Assembly: GCF_031157275.1 (NCBI RefSeq)
Contig: NZ_JAVIFW010000038.1
Span: 1-34,863 of the forward strand
DNA from: Streptomyces sp. LHD-70
GTDB taxonomy: Bacteria > Actinomycetota > Actinomycetes > Streptomycetales > Streptomycetaceae
DNA length: 34,863 nt
Direction of reading: 5' to 3'
Shown here: positions 22,764 to 32,207 of the stretch, in pieces
Layout of the letters: every line of letters starts with the position of its first letter
How positions within the stretch are numbered: the first letter of the stretch is position 1
Program-made: the position numbers and the translations under genes
Notes under the pieces: generated by a model
Told to the model about the DNA's origin: nothing
Database searches by the model: none
Seen by the model: the letters and a program-made list of their open reading frames with translations, nothing else

Positions 22764-25682
22764 GTGGCGCTCGCCGAGACGATGGTCGACGTCAACGCCG
22801 ACACCAGCAAGTTCAAGCGCACCCTGCGCCGTGAACTGCGCAACCACAGCGTGCAGATCAAGCTGGACGCGGACTGGGCGAACTTCCGCCGCAAGCTGCG
22901 CCAGGTCACCGCCAACCTGACCGTCAGCGTGAGGCTGACCGCCAACGCCACCCAGCTGCGCAACCAAGTCCGCGCCCTACGCCTGACCTCATCGGTACGC
23001 CTCAACCCCGACACGGCGGCCTTCCGCGCCCGCCTCGCCGCCCTGCGCCCCACCGTTCGTGTACGCCTGGAGCCCTCCCGGCTGCGTCTGCCCACCCGAG
23101 GCATCCCGCCCGTACGCGTACCCCTCCAAGCGCTGGGTGGCGGGTTCATGTCGTCGGTGACGAGCATCGGCCGACGCGCCGCCAGCGCGCTCACCTCCCT
23201 GACGAAGTTCGGCGCCATGGCCGGGGGAGTGGCGATCCTCGGCGCTCAGCTCGCCGTGACCGCAGCCCAGCTCGTCCAGTTCACCGCCGCCCTCGCCCCC
23301 ACCGTCGGTATCCTCGCCACCGCACCCGCCGCCCTCGCCGCAGCAGGAGTCGCCTTCGGCGCCCTCGCCCTGTCCATCGACGGCGTGAAGCAGGCCGCCC
23401 GCCCCCTCGCAGGAGAGTTCCAGCAGCTCAAGTCAGCTGTATCCGGGGCGATGTTCGACAGCATCCGCGAGGCGTTCACCGGGATGGGCCCGCTCTTCGC
23501 CGCCGCACGCACCGGCCTGTCCGCCATCGCCACAGAATGGGGCCGCGCCGCCTCCGGCGTCCTGAACTACATCAAGTCCGGCCAGGGCATCACCCGCCTC
23601 ACCGAAGTCATGAACGGCACCTGGGCCTCCCTCTCGGGCCTCACCGCCGGGCTTCCCGTCCTCACACGCGGGTTCATGAACCTGGCCGGCACCATCTCAA
23701 CTGCCTTCGGCGCGCGCCTCGGCGGCGCCATCGAGTCGGTCACCTCGCGGCTCGGCCGCTGGATGACGAACGCCGCGGCCTCAGGTCGGGCCGTGGCCTG
23801 GGTCGACAAGGCCGTGCAGACGTTCAAGGAACTCGGCTCCGTCGTCTCGGGTCTTGGCGGCATCATCAGCGCGGTCTTCCAGGCAGCGCAGACCGCGAAC
23901 GGCGGGCTGCTCGGCACGCTGGGGCAGACGCTGCAACGCTTCGAGGCCATCGCCAAGAGCGCGCAGGGCCAGCAGGCGTTGGTGAGTGTGTTCCAGACGC
24001 TCGCGCAGGTCGGGGCCGCACTGGCACCGATCTGGGGCGCCCTCCTCAGCGCGCTGGGTCGCGTCGCGCCGGTCGTCGGACAGATCGCCACAGCCCTCTC
24101 CGGAGGAGTGGCGGACGCGATCAGCGCGATCGGAGCCGCCCTCGCCACCGCCGGACCCGGCCTCGTCTCCTTCGCCACGACGATCAGCCAACTCCTGACC
24201 GCCCTCAGCCCGTTGATGGCACCGCTCGGGCAGCTCGTGTCGATTCTCGGGCAGGCCCTGGCCTCCGCCGTCACCGCGATCCTGCCCGGCCTCAACCAGT
24301 TCATCGACGCGCTCGTGTCCGGCCTCCAGCCCGTCCTGCAAGCCTTGGGGCCGTTCCTCTCCGAGTTCGGCACCCTCCTCGGGACCGTCCTCGGCGGAGC
24401 CTTGCGGGCGGTCGCCCCGCTGCTGGAGCCGATCGGGACGCTGCTCGGGGCGATCCTGGAAGCCGTCACCCCGCTGCTGCCTCAGATCACCCAACTCGCC
24501 TCGCAGGCCTTCGCGATGCTCGGCCAGTTCGTGCAGCAGCTCGTGCCGATCCTCATGCAGCTCATCCCCGTGTTCATGCAGATCCTGAACGCGGTCCTGC
24601 CCCTGGTCCCGGCCGCTCTCGATCTCGTCGGCGCGATCCTTCAGCTCGCGGCCGCGCTGCTGCCCGTCATGGGCCCGATCCTCCAGTTCGCCGCCGCTCT
24701 GCTGGGCTGGGTCGCCATCAACGTCGTCGTGCCGATCATCCGAGCGATCGTGGCGGCGCTGACCTGGTTCGCCGACGTCCTCACATCGATCGTGACGACG
24801 GTCGCCGGATGGGTCAGCGCGGTCGTGGGCTGGTTCCAGAACCTCTACAACACCCTGGTCGGCAACAGCATCATCCCGGACCTGATCAACGGCATCATCC
24901 AGTGGTTCACGCAACTGCCCGGCCGAGTCCTGAGCGTCATCTCCTCGCTGGTGAGCAGCATCGTGAGCTTCTTCTCCCGCCTCTTCTCCTCGGCCGTGTC
25001 GCTGGTCTCCTCCGGCATCAGCAACGTGGTGACCTTCTTCTCCCAGCTCCCCGGGCGCACGATGGCCGCGATCCGGTCTCTGCTGTCGTCGATCGGCTCG
25101 TTCTTCCGCAGCGTGTGGAACGCGGCCAAGAACGCGACCACGACCGGCGTGAACGCCGTGGTGAGCTTCGCTCGGAGCGTCCCCGGCAGGATCGCCTCGG
25201 CCCTGTCCTCGCTCGCCTCACGGGTCGGGCAGATGTTCACCAACGCCTGGAACCGGGCCAAGGACATCGGCAACCGGATCCTGAACTTCGCGCGCGGACT
25301 GCCCGGCAAACTCGCGTCCTTCGCCGCCAGCGCCGCCCGCTCGCTGATCAACGGCATCAAGTCCCGCATCCCCGGCCCCTTGAAGAAGTTCCTGCCCTTC
25401 GCCAAGGGCGGCATCGTCACCGGCCCCACCCGCGCCCTGATCGGCGAGGCCGGGCCCGAGGTCGTCATCCCCCTGACGAAGCCGCAGCGGGCCCGTGAAC
25501 TCCTCTACGCCTCCGGAGCGGCCTCGTTCATCGACCACGACACCAATCACCGCAGCAACAGCCGTTCCGCCTCAGGGGGTTCGGGGCCGCTGGTGGGCAC
25601 CGTGCAGATCGTCACCCCCGCCCGCGACCCCGAAGCCGTCGCTCTCGCCGTTGCCGGTCGCCTGGCCCGCACCCGTTCCTGA
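22764..25682 (+). CDS. tape measure protein
   Basis: A 972-residue protein, the longest in the window. It starts with a basic region with repeated V-x-L strands (1-125), followed by long Ala/Leu-rich hydrophobic helical stretches (140-690) and Ser-rich repeats (about 700-860). Its end contains KGGIVTGPTRALIGEAGPEVV, a conserved C-terminal tape measure motif. It sets tail length. By the usual rule of about 0.15 nm per residue the tail would be near 145 nm (estimate). GTG 22764 follows GGGGAGGG at good distance. Confidence 0.93.
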   Translation: MALAETMVDVNADTSKFKRTLRRELRNHSVQIKLDADWANFRRKLRQVTANLTVSVRLTANATQLRNQVRALRLTSSVRLNPDTAAFRARLAALRPTVRVRLEPSRLRLPTRGIPPVRVPLQALGGGFMSSVTSIGRRAASALTSLTKFGAMAGGVAILGAQLAVTAAQLVQFTAALAPTVGILATAPAALAAAGVAFGALALSIDGVKQAARPLAGEFQQLKSAVSGAMFDSIREAFTGMGPLFAAARTGLSAIATEWGRAASGVLNYIKSGQGITRLTEVMNGTWASLSGLTAGLPVLTRGFMNLAGTISTAFGARLGGAIESVTSRLGRWMTNAAASGRAVAWVDKAVQTFKELGSVVSGLGGIISAVFQAAQTANGGLLGTLGQTLQRFEAIAKSAQGQQALVSVFQTLAQVGAALAPIWGALLSALGRVAPVVGQIATALSGGVADAISAIGAALATAGPGLVSFATTISQLLTALSPLMAPLGQLVSILGQALASAVTAILPGLNQFIDALVSGLQPVLQALGPFLSEFGTLLGTVLGGALRAVAPLLEPIGTLLGAILEAVTPLLPQITQLASQAFAMLGQFVQQLVPILMQLIPVFMQILNAVLPLVPAALDLVGAILQLAAALLPVMGPILQFAAALLGWVAINVVVPIIRAIVAALTWFADVLTSIVTTVAGWVSAVVGWFQNLYNTLVGNSIIPDLINGIIQWFTQLPGRVLSVISSLVSSIVSFFSRLFSSAVSLVSSGISNVVTFFSQLPGRTMAAIRSLLSSIGSFFRSVWNAAKNATTTGVNAVVSFARSVPGRIASALSSLASRVGQMFTNAWNRAKDIGNRILNFARGLPGKLASFAASAARSLINGIKSRIPGPLKKFLPFAKGGIVTGPTRALIGEAGPEVVIPLTKPQRARELLYASGAASFIDHDTNHRSNSRSASGGSGPLVGTVQIVTPARDPEAVALAVAGRLARTRS

Positions 25683-25715
25683 CGAGCCACCGCACCGAAG
25701 GGAGGATCCCAACGC

Positions 25716-27521
25716 ATGCCATACACCGGCTACCTGGACCTGGGCTCGACGAGCATCATCGACAACGAGCTGACCTATGCGCTCGCCGAGCAGGCAGGGC
25801 TGGGGCACATCCTGCGATGTCCGCCCTGCCCCACCCCCGACCCGGCCTGGCGTGCCCGCAAGGTCCCCGACGCCCCCTGGTGGGACGACGCCGTGCCCGC
25901 CTCACGAGAGTTCCTGGGCTTGTACGGGCTGGAGTTCACCGGGCTGACCTCCCCGACCCGCTCACGCACCCTCACCGAGCTGGCGCACGCAGGCGCGACC
26001 CTGGGCAGGCTTCGGGCCTCCCACCGGGAGATCGGGGTGCGGGCCACCGCGCTGGCCACCAGCGAAGCCGGGCTCTCCTTCGGCCTCTCGTGGCTGGCGT
26101 GGGCGTTGGAGAACGCGGACACCGACCCGACGTACGGCACAGGCGCGTGCGGCGGGACGGCCGCGCATCTGCTCGCGTACTGCGCCGCCGACGACGAGAC
26201 GGCATGGCGGACGCTGTACGACGTGGGGCTCCTCTCCTTCGACGAGGACCCGCTCATTCGCGCCGGAGCCGCCGGGTGTCATACCGACGGTGCGAGGATC
26301 GCCGAGGTCACGTTCACGCTCGTCGCCGGGCGCCCCTGGCTTTACGGGCCGCCCGTCACCCTCGCCACCCAACTGGGCTTCGTCACCGAGACGCTGTGGC
26401 CCTGCCAGGGCTGGACCGCCCACCAGGTGGGCGTACCGGGCACCCCGATCGACTGCTCGAAGACCGTGACGGATGAGTGCATCCAGTGGGTGCCCGCCGA
26501 GTCCGGCCTGTGCACCGGCCCCGCGGCATGCAACCGCACCCGCTCCAACGTCCTCCAGCCCGACCAGACCACCGGCACCGGCACCAACACCCTGGGCTGG
26601 TCCATTACCGGCCCCGGCACCCTCGTGGTGGAGGACGGACATGTCGTCGTTACCGGCCTCGCCGCCGGATCGCGGGTCGTGTACGAACACCCCTCCCTCG
26701 GTGGCTGGCCCGTCCTGGCGGGGCATGACGTGACGTTCACGTCCGAGATGGTCACCGCGGAATCCCCCGGGGTACCGGTCGTGACGTGGCTGGACTCCAC
26801 CGGCGCCGTCGTCAGCGAATCCACCGGCCAGGCCGGGGTCGTGCCGTTCACCGCGACGGCCCCAAAGAGGGCCGTGTTCATGCACCCCTCCGTCCGGTTC
26901 CCCACTGCCCCCACCGGGGCGGTACGGGTCGGGCAGGCCCAGCTCATCGCGCTCGCCCCCTCGCCCGCTCCGGGCGCACAGTGCGACCCCGACCCCTACC
27001 AGGCGCGCCCCCGCCCGCCGGTCACACTGCCGATCCCGGTCGACCCCTCCGCGTGCATCGCGACGATGAACCCGGCCTCGGCCGTCCTGCGCGTGGAGAG
27101 CGGCGGCATCCCCGAACGCATCCGGATCACGCCCACCATCGTCGTCACGACCGGCGCGAAGCCCCTGCGCAAGCTGTCCATCTCCATCTACCGCAGCACG
27201 CTGGGTGCTGACTGCAACCCGGACACCCTCGACGAGTGCGACAAGGTCGCAGAGTTCGGCGTCCCCTACCTCGGCGCAGGCACCGTCCTGACGATGGACG
27301 GCCGCACCGGCACCATGTCCAAGCGCTGCGCGGACGGCTCGGTCGTCGACGACGTCCCGGTCTACAACGGCTCCGGCCGCCCCCTGCGCGAGCTGCCGAC
27401 GTTCTCCGGCTCCGAGGCCTGGTGCATCGTCGCCCTCGCCGAACGCGGAGCGGTCACCGACCCCATGGCCATCACCGCCACCCTCACGATCCTCGCCTCC
27501 GCACGGCTGGAGGCCTCGTGA
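25716..27521 (+). CDS. distal tail / minor tail protein
   Basis: A 601-residue protein directly after the tape measure, where the distal tail protein lies. It is rich in cysteines (RCPPCPTPDP, CGGT, CIQW, CTGPAAC) and has a beta-rich middle (300-410) that looks like a carbohydrate-binding jelly roll. GGAGG lies ten bases before the ATG. It overlaps the next gene by GTGA. Confidence 0.7.
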   Translation: MPYTGYLDLGSTSIIDNELTYALAEQAGLGHILRCPPCPTPDPAWRARKVPDAPWWDDAVPASREFLGLYGLEFTGLTSPTRSRTLTELAHAGATLGRLRASHREIGVRATALATSEAGLSFGLSWLAWALENADTDPTYGTGACGGTAAHLLAYCAADDETAWRTLYDVGLLSFDEDPLIRAGAAGCHTDGARIAEVTFTLVAGRPWLYGPPVTLATQLGFVTETLWPCQGWTAHQVGVPGTPIDCSKTVTDECIQWVPAESGLCTGPAACNRTRSNVLQPDQTTGTGTNTLGWSITGPGTLVVEDGHVVVTGLAAGSRVVYEHPSLGGWPVLAGHDVTFTSEMVTAESPGVPVVTWLDSTGAVVSESTGQAGVVPFTATAPKRAVFMHPSVRFPTAPTGAVRVGQAQLIALAPSPAPGAQCDPDPYQARPRPPVTLPIPVDPSACIATMNPASAVLRVESGGIPERIRITPTIVVTTGAKPLRKLSISIYRSTLGADCNPDTLDECDKVAEFGVPYLGAGTVLTMDGRTGTMSKRCADGSVVDDVPVYNGSGRPLRELPTFSGSEAWCIVALAERGAVTDPMAITATLTILASARLEAS

Positions 27522-28780
27522 GCATCGACCCGGCCGAGGGCATCCACCCGCCGTTCCAGCGCATCGGCTGCCCCGACGAATACACGGTCGTCATCCACTA
27601 CCGGGGCGGGCCCGCCGCCGGGGGAGTCGTCGCCGTCCTGACCGACCCCGTATCAGTGGAGTGGACCCGCAGCCTCGACAAGCCCTCCACCTGTCACGTG
27701 CGCATGTCCAAGCCCGTATGCGGGGCCCTCGCGGCGGCGCTGGACGCGACGGTCGTGGACCGACCGGAGTGGGCCTACGAACTCACCGTCTACCGAGGCG
27801 AGAGCGACCAGCCCGTCTGGTGCGGGCCGTTCATCTCCTACAGCGAGACCCGCGACTACCTCGACCTGCACGCAGAGGACTTCCTCGCCTGGCTCAAAGT
27901 CCTCCCCATCCCCGTCGACTTCCGCTTCACCGGCAAAGCCGCCATGGACGCCACCGAGCTGGCCTTCTGGCTCATCAGCAACGCCCTTCAACAGTCCGAC
28001 CCCAACCTCCTCACGTACGTACGCACCGCCCCCGCCGGCATCCAAGCGTCCCGCAGGGGACAGGCCTGGACTGAAGCCGCGTGGACGGGAGTTGAGTCTC
28101 TGGCGCGGGACCACATCGACATCTGCTGCGTGAACCGCACGATCCTGATCGGCCCCGAAGGCGGCGGCTCCCTCGCCGGACGCGTACTCAGGTTCGCGGA
28201 GCAGGACTTCACTGGCGAAGGCCCCACCATCGAATCCGACGGCTACGCCGCAGCAACGATGACCACTGCAAAAGCCCAAGGGCTTCAGGGAGTTGCCACC
28301 GAGGTCTCGAAGAACACCTGGGGCGAGCAGTGGTCGATCCCCTATCCGCAGAACGAGGTCACCTCTCCCGACTCGTCGAACAAGGCGAACGTCGCCACGA
28401 TCGGCAAGATCGAGGAGGGCTGGCGAGGCCTGGTCTGGCAGCTCACCGCCCTGTCCGGAACCCGCCTGACGCCCGAGGTGACCGCGACGGCGCAGCGGGC
28501 CTACCAGCGGGCGAAGGTGCCTGAGTTCCTGCGGATGTCCAACGCCGCCCTGTCGTCGAGAGCACCGGTCGCGATCGAGGAACTCATCCCCGGCTCACGC
28601 CTCACCATCGCCCTCGACGACACCTGGCTCCGGCCCGTGAACACCCCCATGCGCCTGACCGACGTGCACGTGGTGTTTGACCTGTCCGGGGAGAGCGTGC
28701 AGATCTCTGCCGAGCCCGTGTCCATCCGCGTCGCAGACCCCGTCGACGAACAAAAAGACCAGGAAGAGCAGGAGGGCTGA
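27518..28780 (+). CDS. tail hub-like minor tail protein
   Basis: A 420-residue protein at the second position after the tape measure. It has the pattern of siphovirus hub proteins of the ReqiPepy6 gp37-like kind, which use early ITDPVSVEW-type strands and a repeated-fold core. Here VLTDPVSVEWTRSLDKPS is at about 43-60 and IRVADPVDEQ near the end. It likely forms the ring at the tail tip. It starts at a GTG overlapping the previous stop. Assignment is by position and general resemblance. Confidence 0.55.
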   Translation: MSIDPAEGIHPPFQRIGCPDEYTVVIHYRGGPAAGGVVAVLTDPVSVEWTRSLDKPSTCHVRMSKPVCGALAAALDATVVDRPEWAYELTVYRGESDQPVWCGPFISYSETRDYLDLHAEDFLAWLKVLPIPVDFRFTGKAAMDATELAFWLISNALQQSDPNLLTYVRTAPAGIQASRRGQAWTEAAWTGVESLARDHIDICCVNRTILIGPEGGGSLAGRVLRFAEQDFTGEGPTIESDGYAAATMTTAKAQGLQGVATEVSKNTWGEQWSIPYPQNEVTSPDSSNKANVATIGKIEEGWRGLVWQLTALSGTRLTPEVTATAQRAYQRAKVPEFLRMSNAALSSRAPVAIEELIPGSRLTIALDDTWLRPVNTPMRLTDVHVVFDLSGESVQISAEPVSIRVADPVDEQKDQEEQEG

Positions 28781-28781
28781 C

Positions 28782-29621
28782 ATGGCTCGTGCGAAGTCCC
28801 TGTCCGGCACCCCTGACCGCTCAGCGCTGCCCGAACGCCTGGGAACTCTGAGCGAACGCCTCGACGACCTCGAAGACCCCGAAGGCGCCCCGGCCGGGGG
28901 AGGGTTCATCATCGTCCCCGACGCCGACCGGGAAGGCGTCCTCAACATCGAGACCTCCGACGGCAAGAAGTGGCAGATCATCCCGCCTCTGGTGCTGCCC
29001 GAGGACATCGACGCGCTCAAGGCCGCCACCACCCCCGACAAGCGGCCCATCGACTTGATCAACAGCACCGGCACCCTGACCGTGACCCGGATCGGAACCC
29101 GCTGCCATCTCTCCGGCCGCATCAACGTCACCCGCTCTGCCAAGGAGGGCCTCGACATCGGGCAGATCCCCTCCGGATTCCTGCCCGCCCCCCTCGGCGA
29201 CCGCACCGCAGTCTCGTTCGCCATCGGCAGCGCATGGGAGGGCTTCGACCCCGTCGCGCGGGCCACCATCGGCAACGGCGGGCTCATCACTATCCACGCC
29301 CGCCCCGGCGCCGCCATCGACCCGAGGAAAGTCAGGGTCAGCATCTCCGGTCGCACGAGCAGGATCAGCGATCACGGGCACGGCAAGACCGAGGCCAACG
29401 ACGTGTCCATGGACCACACCCACTCGATCCCCAACGGCCGTACCGGGGCCGCCGGAGTGGTGCACCGACACGCCACCAATCCGGCAGGCGGTCACGACCA
29501 CAGCTTTTGGGGGGAAAGCTCCGGCGAATTCGCCCAGGACCCCGTACTGATCGACAACGCCACGGTGTTCCCTACCTGGTTCGACCTCGACGGCTGCACC
29601 TGGGACACCCAACTCAGCTAG
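28782..29621 (+). CDS. tail fibre protein with repeated HxH motifs
   Basis: A 279-residue protein with a short coiled-coil-like start (LSERLDDLED), a beta-rich middle, and a C-terminal region with five HxH groups (HGH, HTH, HRH, HDH and a nearby DHG/GHG). HxH motifs coordinate metal in trimeric phage fibre tips such as T4 gp12, so this is probably a trimeric receptor-contact protein. The ATG lies one base after the hub gene stop, with GGAGGG just upstream. Confidence 0.65.
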   Translation: MARAKSLSGTPDRSALPERLGTLSERLDDLEDPEGAPAGGGFIIVPDADREGVLNIETSDGKKWQIIPPLVLPEDIDALKAATTPDKRPIDLINSTGTLTVTRIGTRCHLSGRINVTRSAKEGLDIGQIPSGFLPAPLGDRTAVSFAIGSAWEGFDPVARATIGNGGLITIHARPGAAIDPRKVRVSISGRTSRISDHGHGKTEANDVSMDHTHSIPNGRTGAAGVVHRHATNPAGGHDHSFWGESSGEFAQDPVLIDNATVFPTWFDLDGCTWDTQLS

Positions 29622-29641
29622 ACCCCCGAGAGGACCGCGAC

Positions 29642-29677
29642 ATGGCATTGAATCCACCAACCCGAGAGGGCGGCTGA
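29642..29677 (+). CDS. 11-codon mini-ORF between fibre genes
   Basis: Encodes MALNPPTREGG with GAGAGGA upstream. Its first four residues match the start of the fibre-tip gene at 32787 (MALNCYGKG). It may be a scar of an earlier gene copy in this repetitive array or a short coupling peptide. Confidence 0.25.
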   Translation: MALNPPTREGG

Positions 29678-29680
29678 GGT

Positions 29681-30388
29681 ATGGCCATCGGGTGTATCGG
29701 GGAAGAGTTCGACCTGGACGGCCATCGGCTCATCCTGCTCGGCCCTCGCCAGGCCGTGAGACCTGGGGGGCTCGACTCGTCGGGGCTGTACGCGGACGAG
29801 GGCGGACTGCGGGTGACGTCGTCCAACGACATCAGGCCACGCACCCTCGCCGTCTCCTCCGGGAAGGAGACCATCGCGGCAGGGCAGTGGCATGCACCGT
29901 TCCAGCCGAAGATCACCGTCTCGAACACCTCCAGCGCGCTGCTCATGATCTCGGGAACCTGGAGGGGGAAGACCAGCATCCAGGTCCCCGAGGCCAGCGG
30001 CACGCTCTGGGTGTGCGCCGAGCCCGCCCGCTACGCGTACGACCGCCCTCCTGCCGTTGCCGCGTACCAGCAAGGCTCGTTGGCGAGCTTTCAGGACTGG
30101 CATGCCGGCGGCGTGTGGCCGGTCACTGAAGTCATCGCGCCGGGCGAGGAATTGAGCCTGTACCTGAACCTGTGGCTCCGCAACGAGATGAGTGACGTGG
30201 TCACGGTCGCCGAGTGCCGGGCGTCGTTCCACGGGCTCAGCGGTCCGGCGGGGTCGGGGGAGCCGATCGGAACGATGGGGCAGGTCGCCGAACGCGAGGC
30301 GGGCCGGACGCTGTCCGCGCTGGCGGCGGCGTCGACCGGCCTGACCCTTCAGGCGGTGGGTGAGGAGTGGAGCCGGACCGGTGGATGA
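29681..30388 (+). CDS. tail-tip/fibre protein, NGL-GLwv paralogue 1
   Basis: A 235-residue protein. The first 50 residues (CIGEEFDLDGHRLILLG, then GLYADEGGLRV) share a pattern with the proteins at 31593, 32200, 32787 and 33464: a small strand pair, then Gly-Leu, an Asp and Gly-Leu/Met. A beta-rich centre follows, then a helical C-terminus. It overlaps the next gene by 8 bases. It is a likely tail-tip adhesin. Confidence 0.55.
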   Translation: MAIGCIGEEFDLDGHRLILLGPRQAVRPGGLDSSGLYADEGGLRVTSSNDIRPRTLAVSSGKETIAAGQWHAPFQPKITVSNTSSALLMISGTWRGKTSIQVPEASGTLWVCAEPARYAYDRPPAVAAYQQGSLASFQDWHAGGVWPVTEVIAPGEELSLYLNLWLRNEMSDVVTVAECRASFHGLSGPAGSGEPIGTMGQVAEREAGRTLSALAAASTGLTLQAVGEEWSRTGG

Positions 30389-30971
30389 CACGACAGGCCT
30401 GAAGCTGCCCTACCTGGGAGCGCCGGACAAGCTCGACGACTGGCCCCGCTACTACAAGCGCCTGGCCGAGCGCGTGGAGCGCGTCCTCGCGAACAAGGAG
30501 ACGGTGCCGCCGGGGGAGGTGGCCGTATCTGCTGCGACCGCGCGCCTGGGTCTGAACTGGGCGACGACCAGTGCTGGTTGGCTGGCCCCGCCCATTGAGC
30601 CGTTCTCGCTGGCAGGCAGCGACTTCAGCTTCGGTGACAACAGCATCGTGGCCAGCGTCAAGAGCCTGGTCCTGGTGGTGGCGACCGTGATCGTGAACCA
30701 CGGGCAGAACGGGCCGCACAACTACATCCGCTGCCAGACCGTGAACCAGACCGTGTACGGCGGGGTGAAGGTGAACCCGGCCGCGCCGACGGTACGCGGG
30801 CTGATCACTCTGGCCACCGCTGGAGTGGTGGACCCGGCGGCGTCGCACAAGGGCGTAATGAAGCTGGAGTTGCGTTCCTTCATCGGCCCGGACGAGGGCT
30901 CGACGACGGCCGGGAACGCAATCGTCCACGCCGGGGAGTTCACCGTGATCCGGCTGGGGGACGCCCCCTGA
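30381..30971 (+). CDS. tail-tip protein with C1q/TNF-like domain, copy 1
   Basis: A 196-residue protein. It starts at GTG 30381 with GGAG seven bases upstream; a GTG at 30360 would add seven residues. The N-terminus (LKLPYLGAPDKLDDWPRYYK) and end (GEFTVIRLGDAP) match the next gene closely, so the two are tandem duplicates. The C-terminal 130 residues look like a jelly-roll domain used for trimeric receptor binding. Confidence 0.6.
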   Translation: MDDTTGLKLPYLGAPDKLDDWPRYYKRLAERVERVLANKETVPPGEVAVSAATARLGLNWATTSAGWLAPPIEPFSLAGSDFSFGDNSIVASVKSLVLVVATVIVNHGQNGPHNYIRCQTVNQTVYGGVKVNPAAPTVRGLITLATAGVVDPAASHKGVMKLELRSFIGPDEGSTTAGNAIVHAGEFTVIRLGDAP

Positions 30972-31024
30972 CCCCCACCCCCCTTGTCGTGTGTGCCCGA
31001 GCCCCTGTGTGGAGTTGAACAGGC

Positions 31025-31564
31025 GTGGAGAAGACACCCCAGTACCAGATCCCCTACCTCACCCCTACGGACGTCGTCGACGACTGGCCTCCGTACTACC
31101 GGCAGCTCGCCGAACGCCTGGATACGGTCATCGCCGGAATTCAGCCCCTGCCCGGGATGCAGTACGCATGCGCGTCCATTCGCCCGTTCACGACGTCGGA
31201 TGCGAGCTGGCACACGCTGCAACTCATGAAGGTGGCCGCCACGTCGGCGTTCACCGTGGAGGCCGATGGAATCACCGCGACGCGGCCCGGTGTCTATCAG
31301 GTCGTGGCGTCGGTGCCGGTCGGCGCGGGGACCACCAGCGCCCGCCACTACATCCGGGTGCCTCCGCTGGACGAGGCGAACAACTCGGGCGGTTTCGTGT
31401 CGGTTGAAGGCCAGGAGGTACGGGGCCTGTGCTCGATCAACGCTGTCGGCCTCGCGACTTCGAAGCTGAAGCTGGAGTTTGCCTCGTTCGTCAGCGGCAC
31501 CACGTCCGGCCTCGGCGAGGTCTACGGCGGCACGTTCACCGTGATCCGACTCGGAGACGCCTGA
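31025..31564 (+). CDS. tail-tip protein with C1q/TNF-like domain, copy 2
   Basis: A 179-residue paralogue of the preceding gene (YQIPYLTPTDVVDDWPPYYR at the start, GTFTVIRLGDA at the end). The middle (FTVEADGITATRPGVYQVVA) has the strand pattern of C1q/TNF-like jelly rolls. The domain cores of the two copies differ more than their ends, as expected if the receptor-binding part diversifies. Confidence 0.6.
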   Translation: MEKTPQYQIPYLTPTDVVDDWPPYYRQLAERLDTVIAGIQPLPGMQYACASIRPFTTSDASWHTLQLMKVAATSAFTVEADGITATRPGVYQVVASVPVGAGTTSARHYIRVPPLDEANNSGGFVSVEGQEVRGLCSINAVGLATSKLKLEFASFVSGTTSGLGEVYGGTFTVIRLGDA

Positions 31565-31592
31565 TGAACAACCGTACAGAGAGGGGCGTTTC

Positions 31593-32207
31593 GTGACGAC
31601 ACCCGCCGAGGTGGTGGAGCGGCACGAGTGCTTGCAGCCGACGATGGGCACCGGCCCAGACCACGAGATCCGCTTCCGCATCCACCCGGTCAAGCCGCCC
31701 GTCATTCCCCCGGCACGCCGGGGTATCTACCTGGACGTCAACCGCGGTCTGTGGGCCGACCCCGCCTCCGCAGCCTTCGCCGAGACCGCCGACGCCGACG
31801 CCGGAGCAGCCACCGTCACCTCCCGTGCGACGCTCCCTCTGGACGCGCTCGCGATCGACGTCGTGAACCCCTCCAGCATCGCCATGCCCGTCCTGGGCAT
31901 GTTCACCGTCCACCTGCGCGGCACGTATCCCCGCGGGGCAGCGGGCAGCCTCACCCTCGACCTGGTGGCCGCCAACGACGCGGCCCCGGAAGAGGGACAG
32001 ACGCAGGCGTTCGTGTCGGCCGACATCGAGCAGGTGGCCCTGTCCAACGGCTACAGCTTCTGGACCAGCGTGCCCGCATTCTCCACCCGCACGGTCTTCG
32101 CCCGCGCCTGGATCATGAACATGGCGCTGCAGTCCTTCCAAATGGCCGGCTGCCACAGGCGGCTCACCCTGTGCGGCGCCTCGCAGGGCGGTGAGGTCGA
32201 TGGCTGA
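31593..32207 (+). CDS. tail-tip protein, NGL-GLwv paralogue 2
   Basis: A 204-residue beta-rich protein. It shares RRGIYLDVNRGLWADP (residues about 41-56) with the pattern of its paralogues, but its N-terminus differs. The GTG start follows GAGAGGGG at normal distance. It overlaps the next gene by 8 bases. Role inferred from array membership. Confidence 0.55.
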   Translation: MTTPAEVVERHECLQPTMGTGPDHEIRFRIHPVKPPVIPPARRGIYLDVNRGLWADPASAAFAETADADAGAATVTSRATLPLDALAIDVVNPSSIAMPVLGMFTVHLRGTYPRGAAGSLTLDLVAANDAAPEEGQTQAFVSADIEQVALSNGYSFWTSVPAFSTRTVFARAWIMNMALQSFQMAGCHRRLTLCGASQGGEVDG

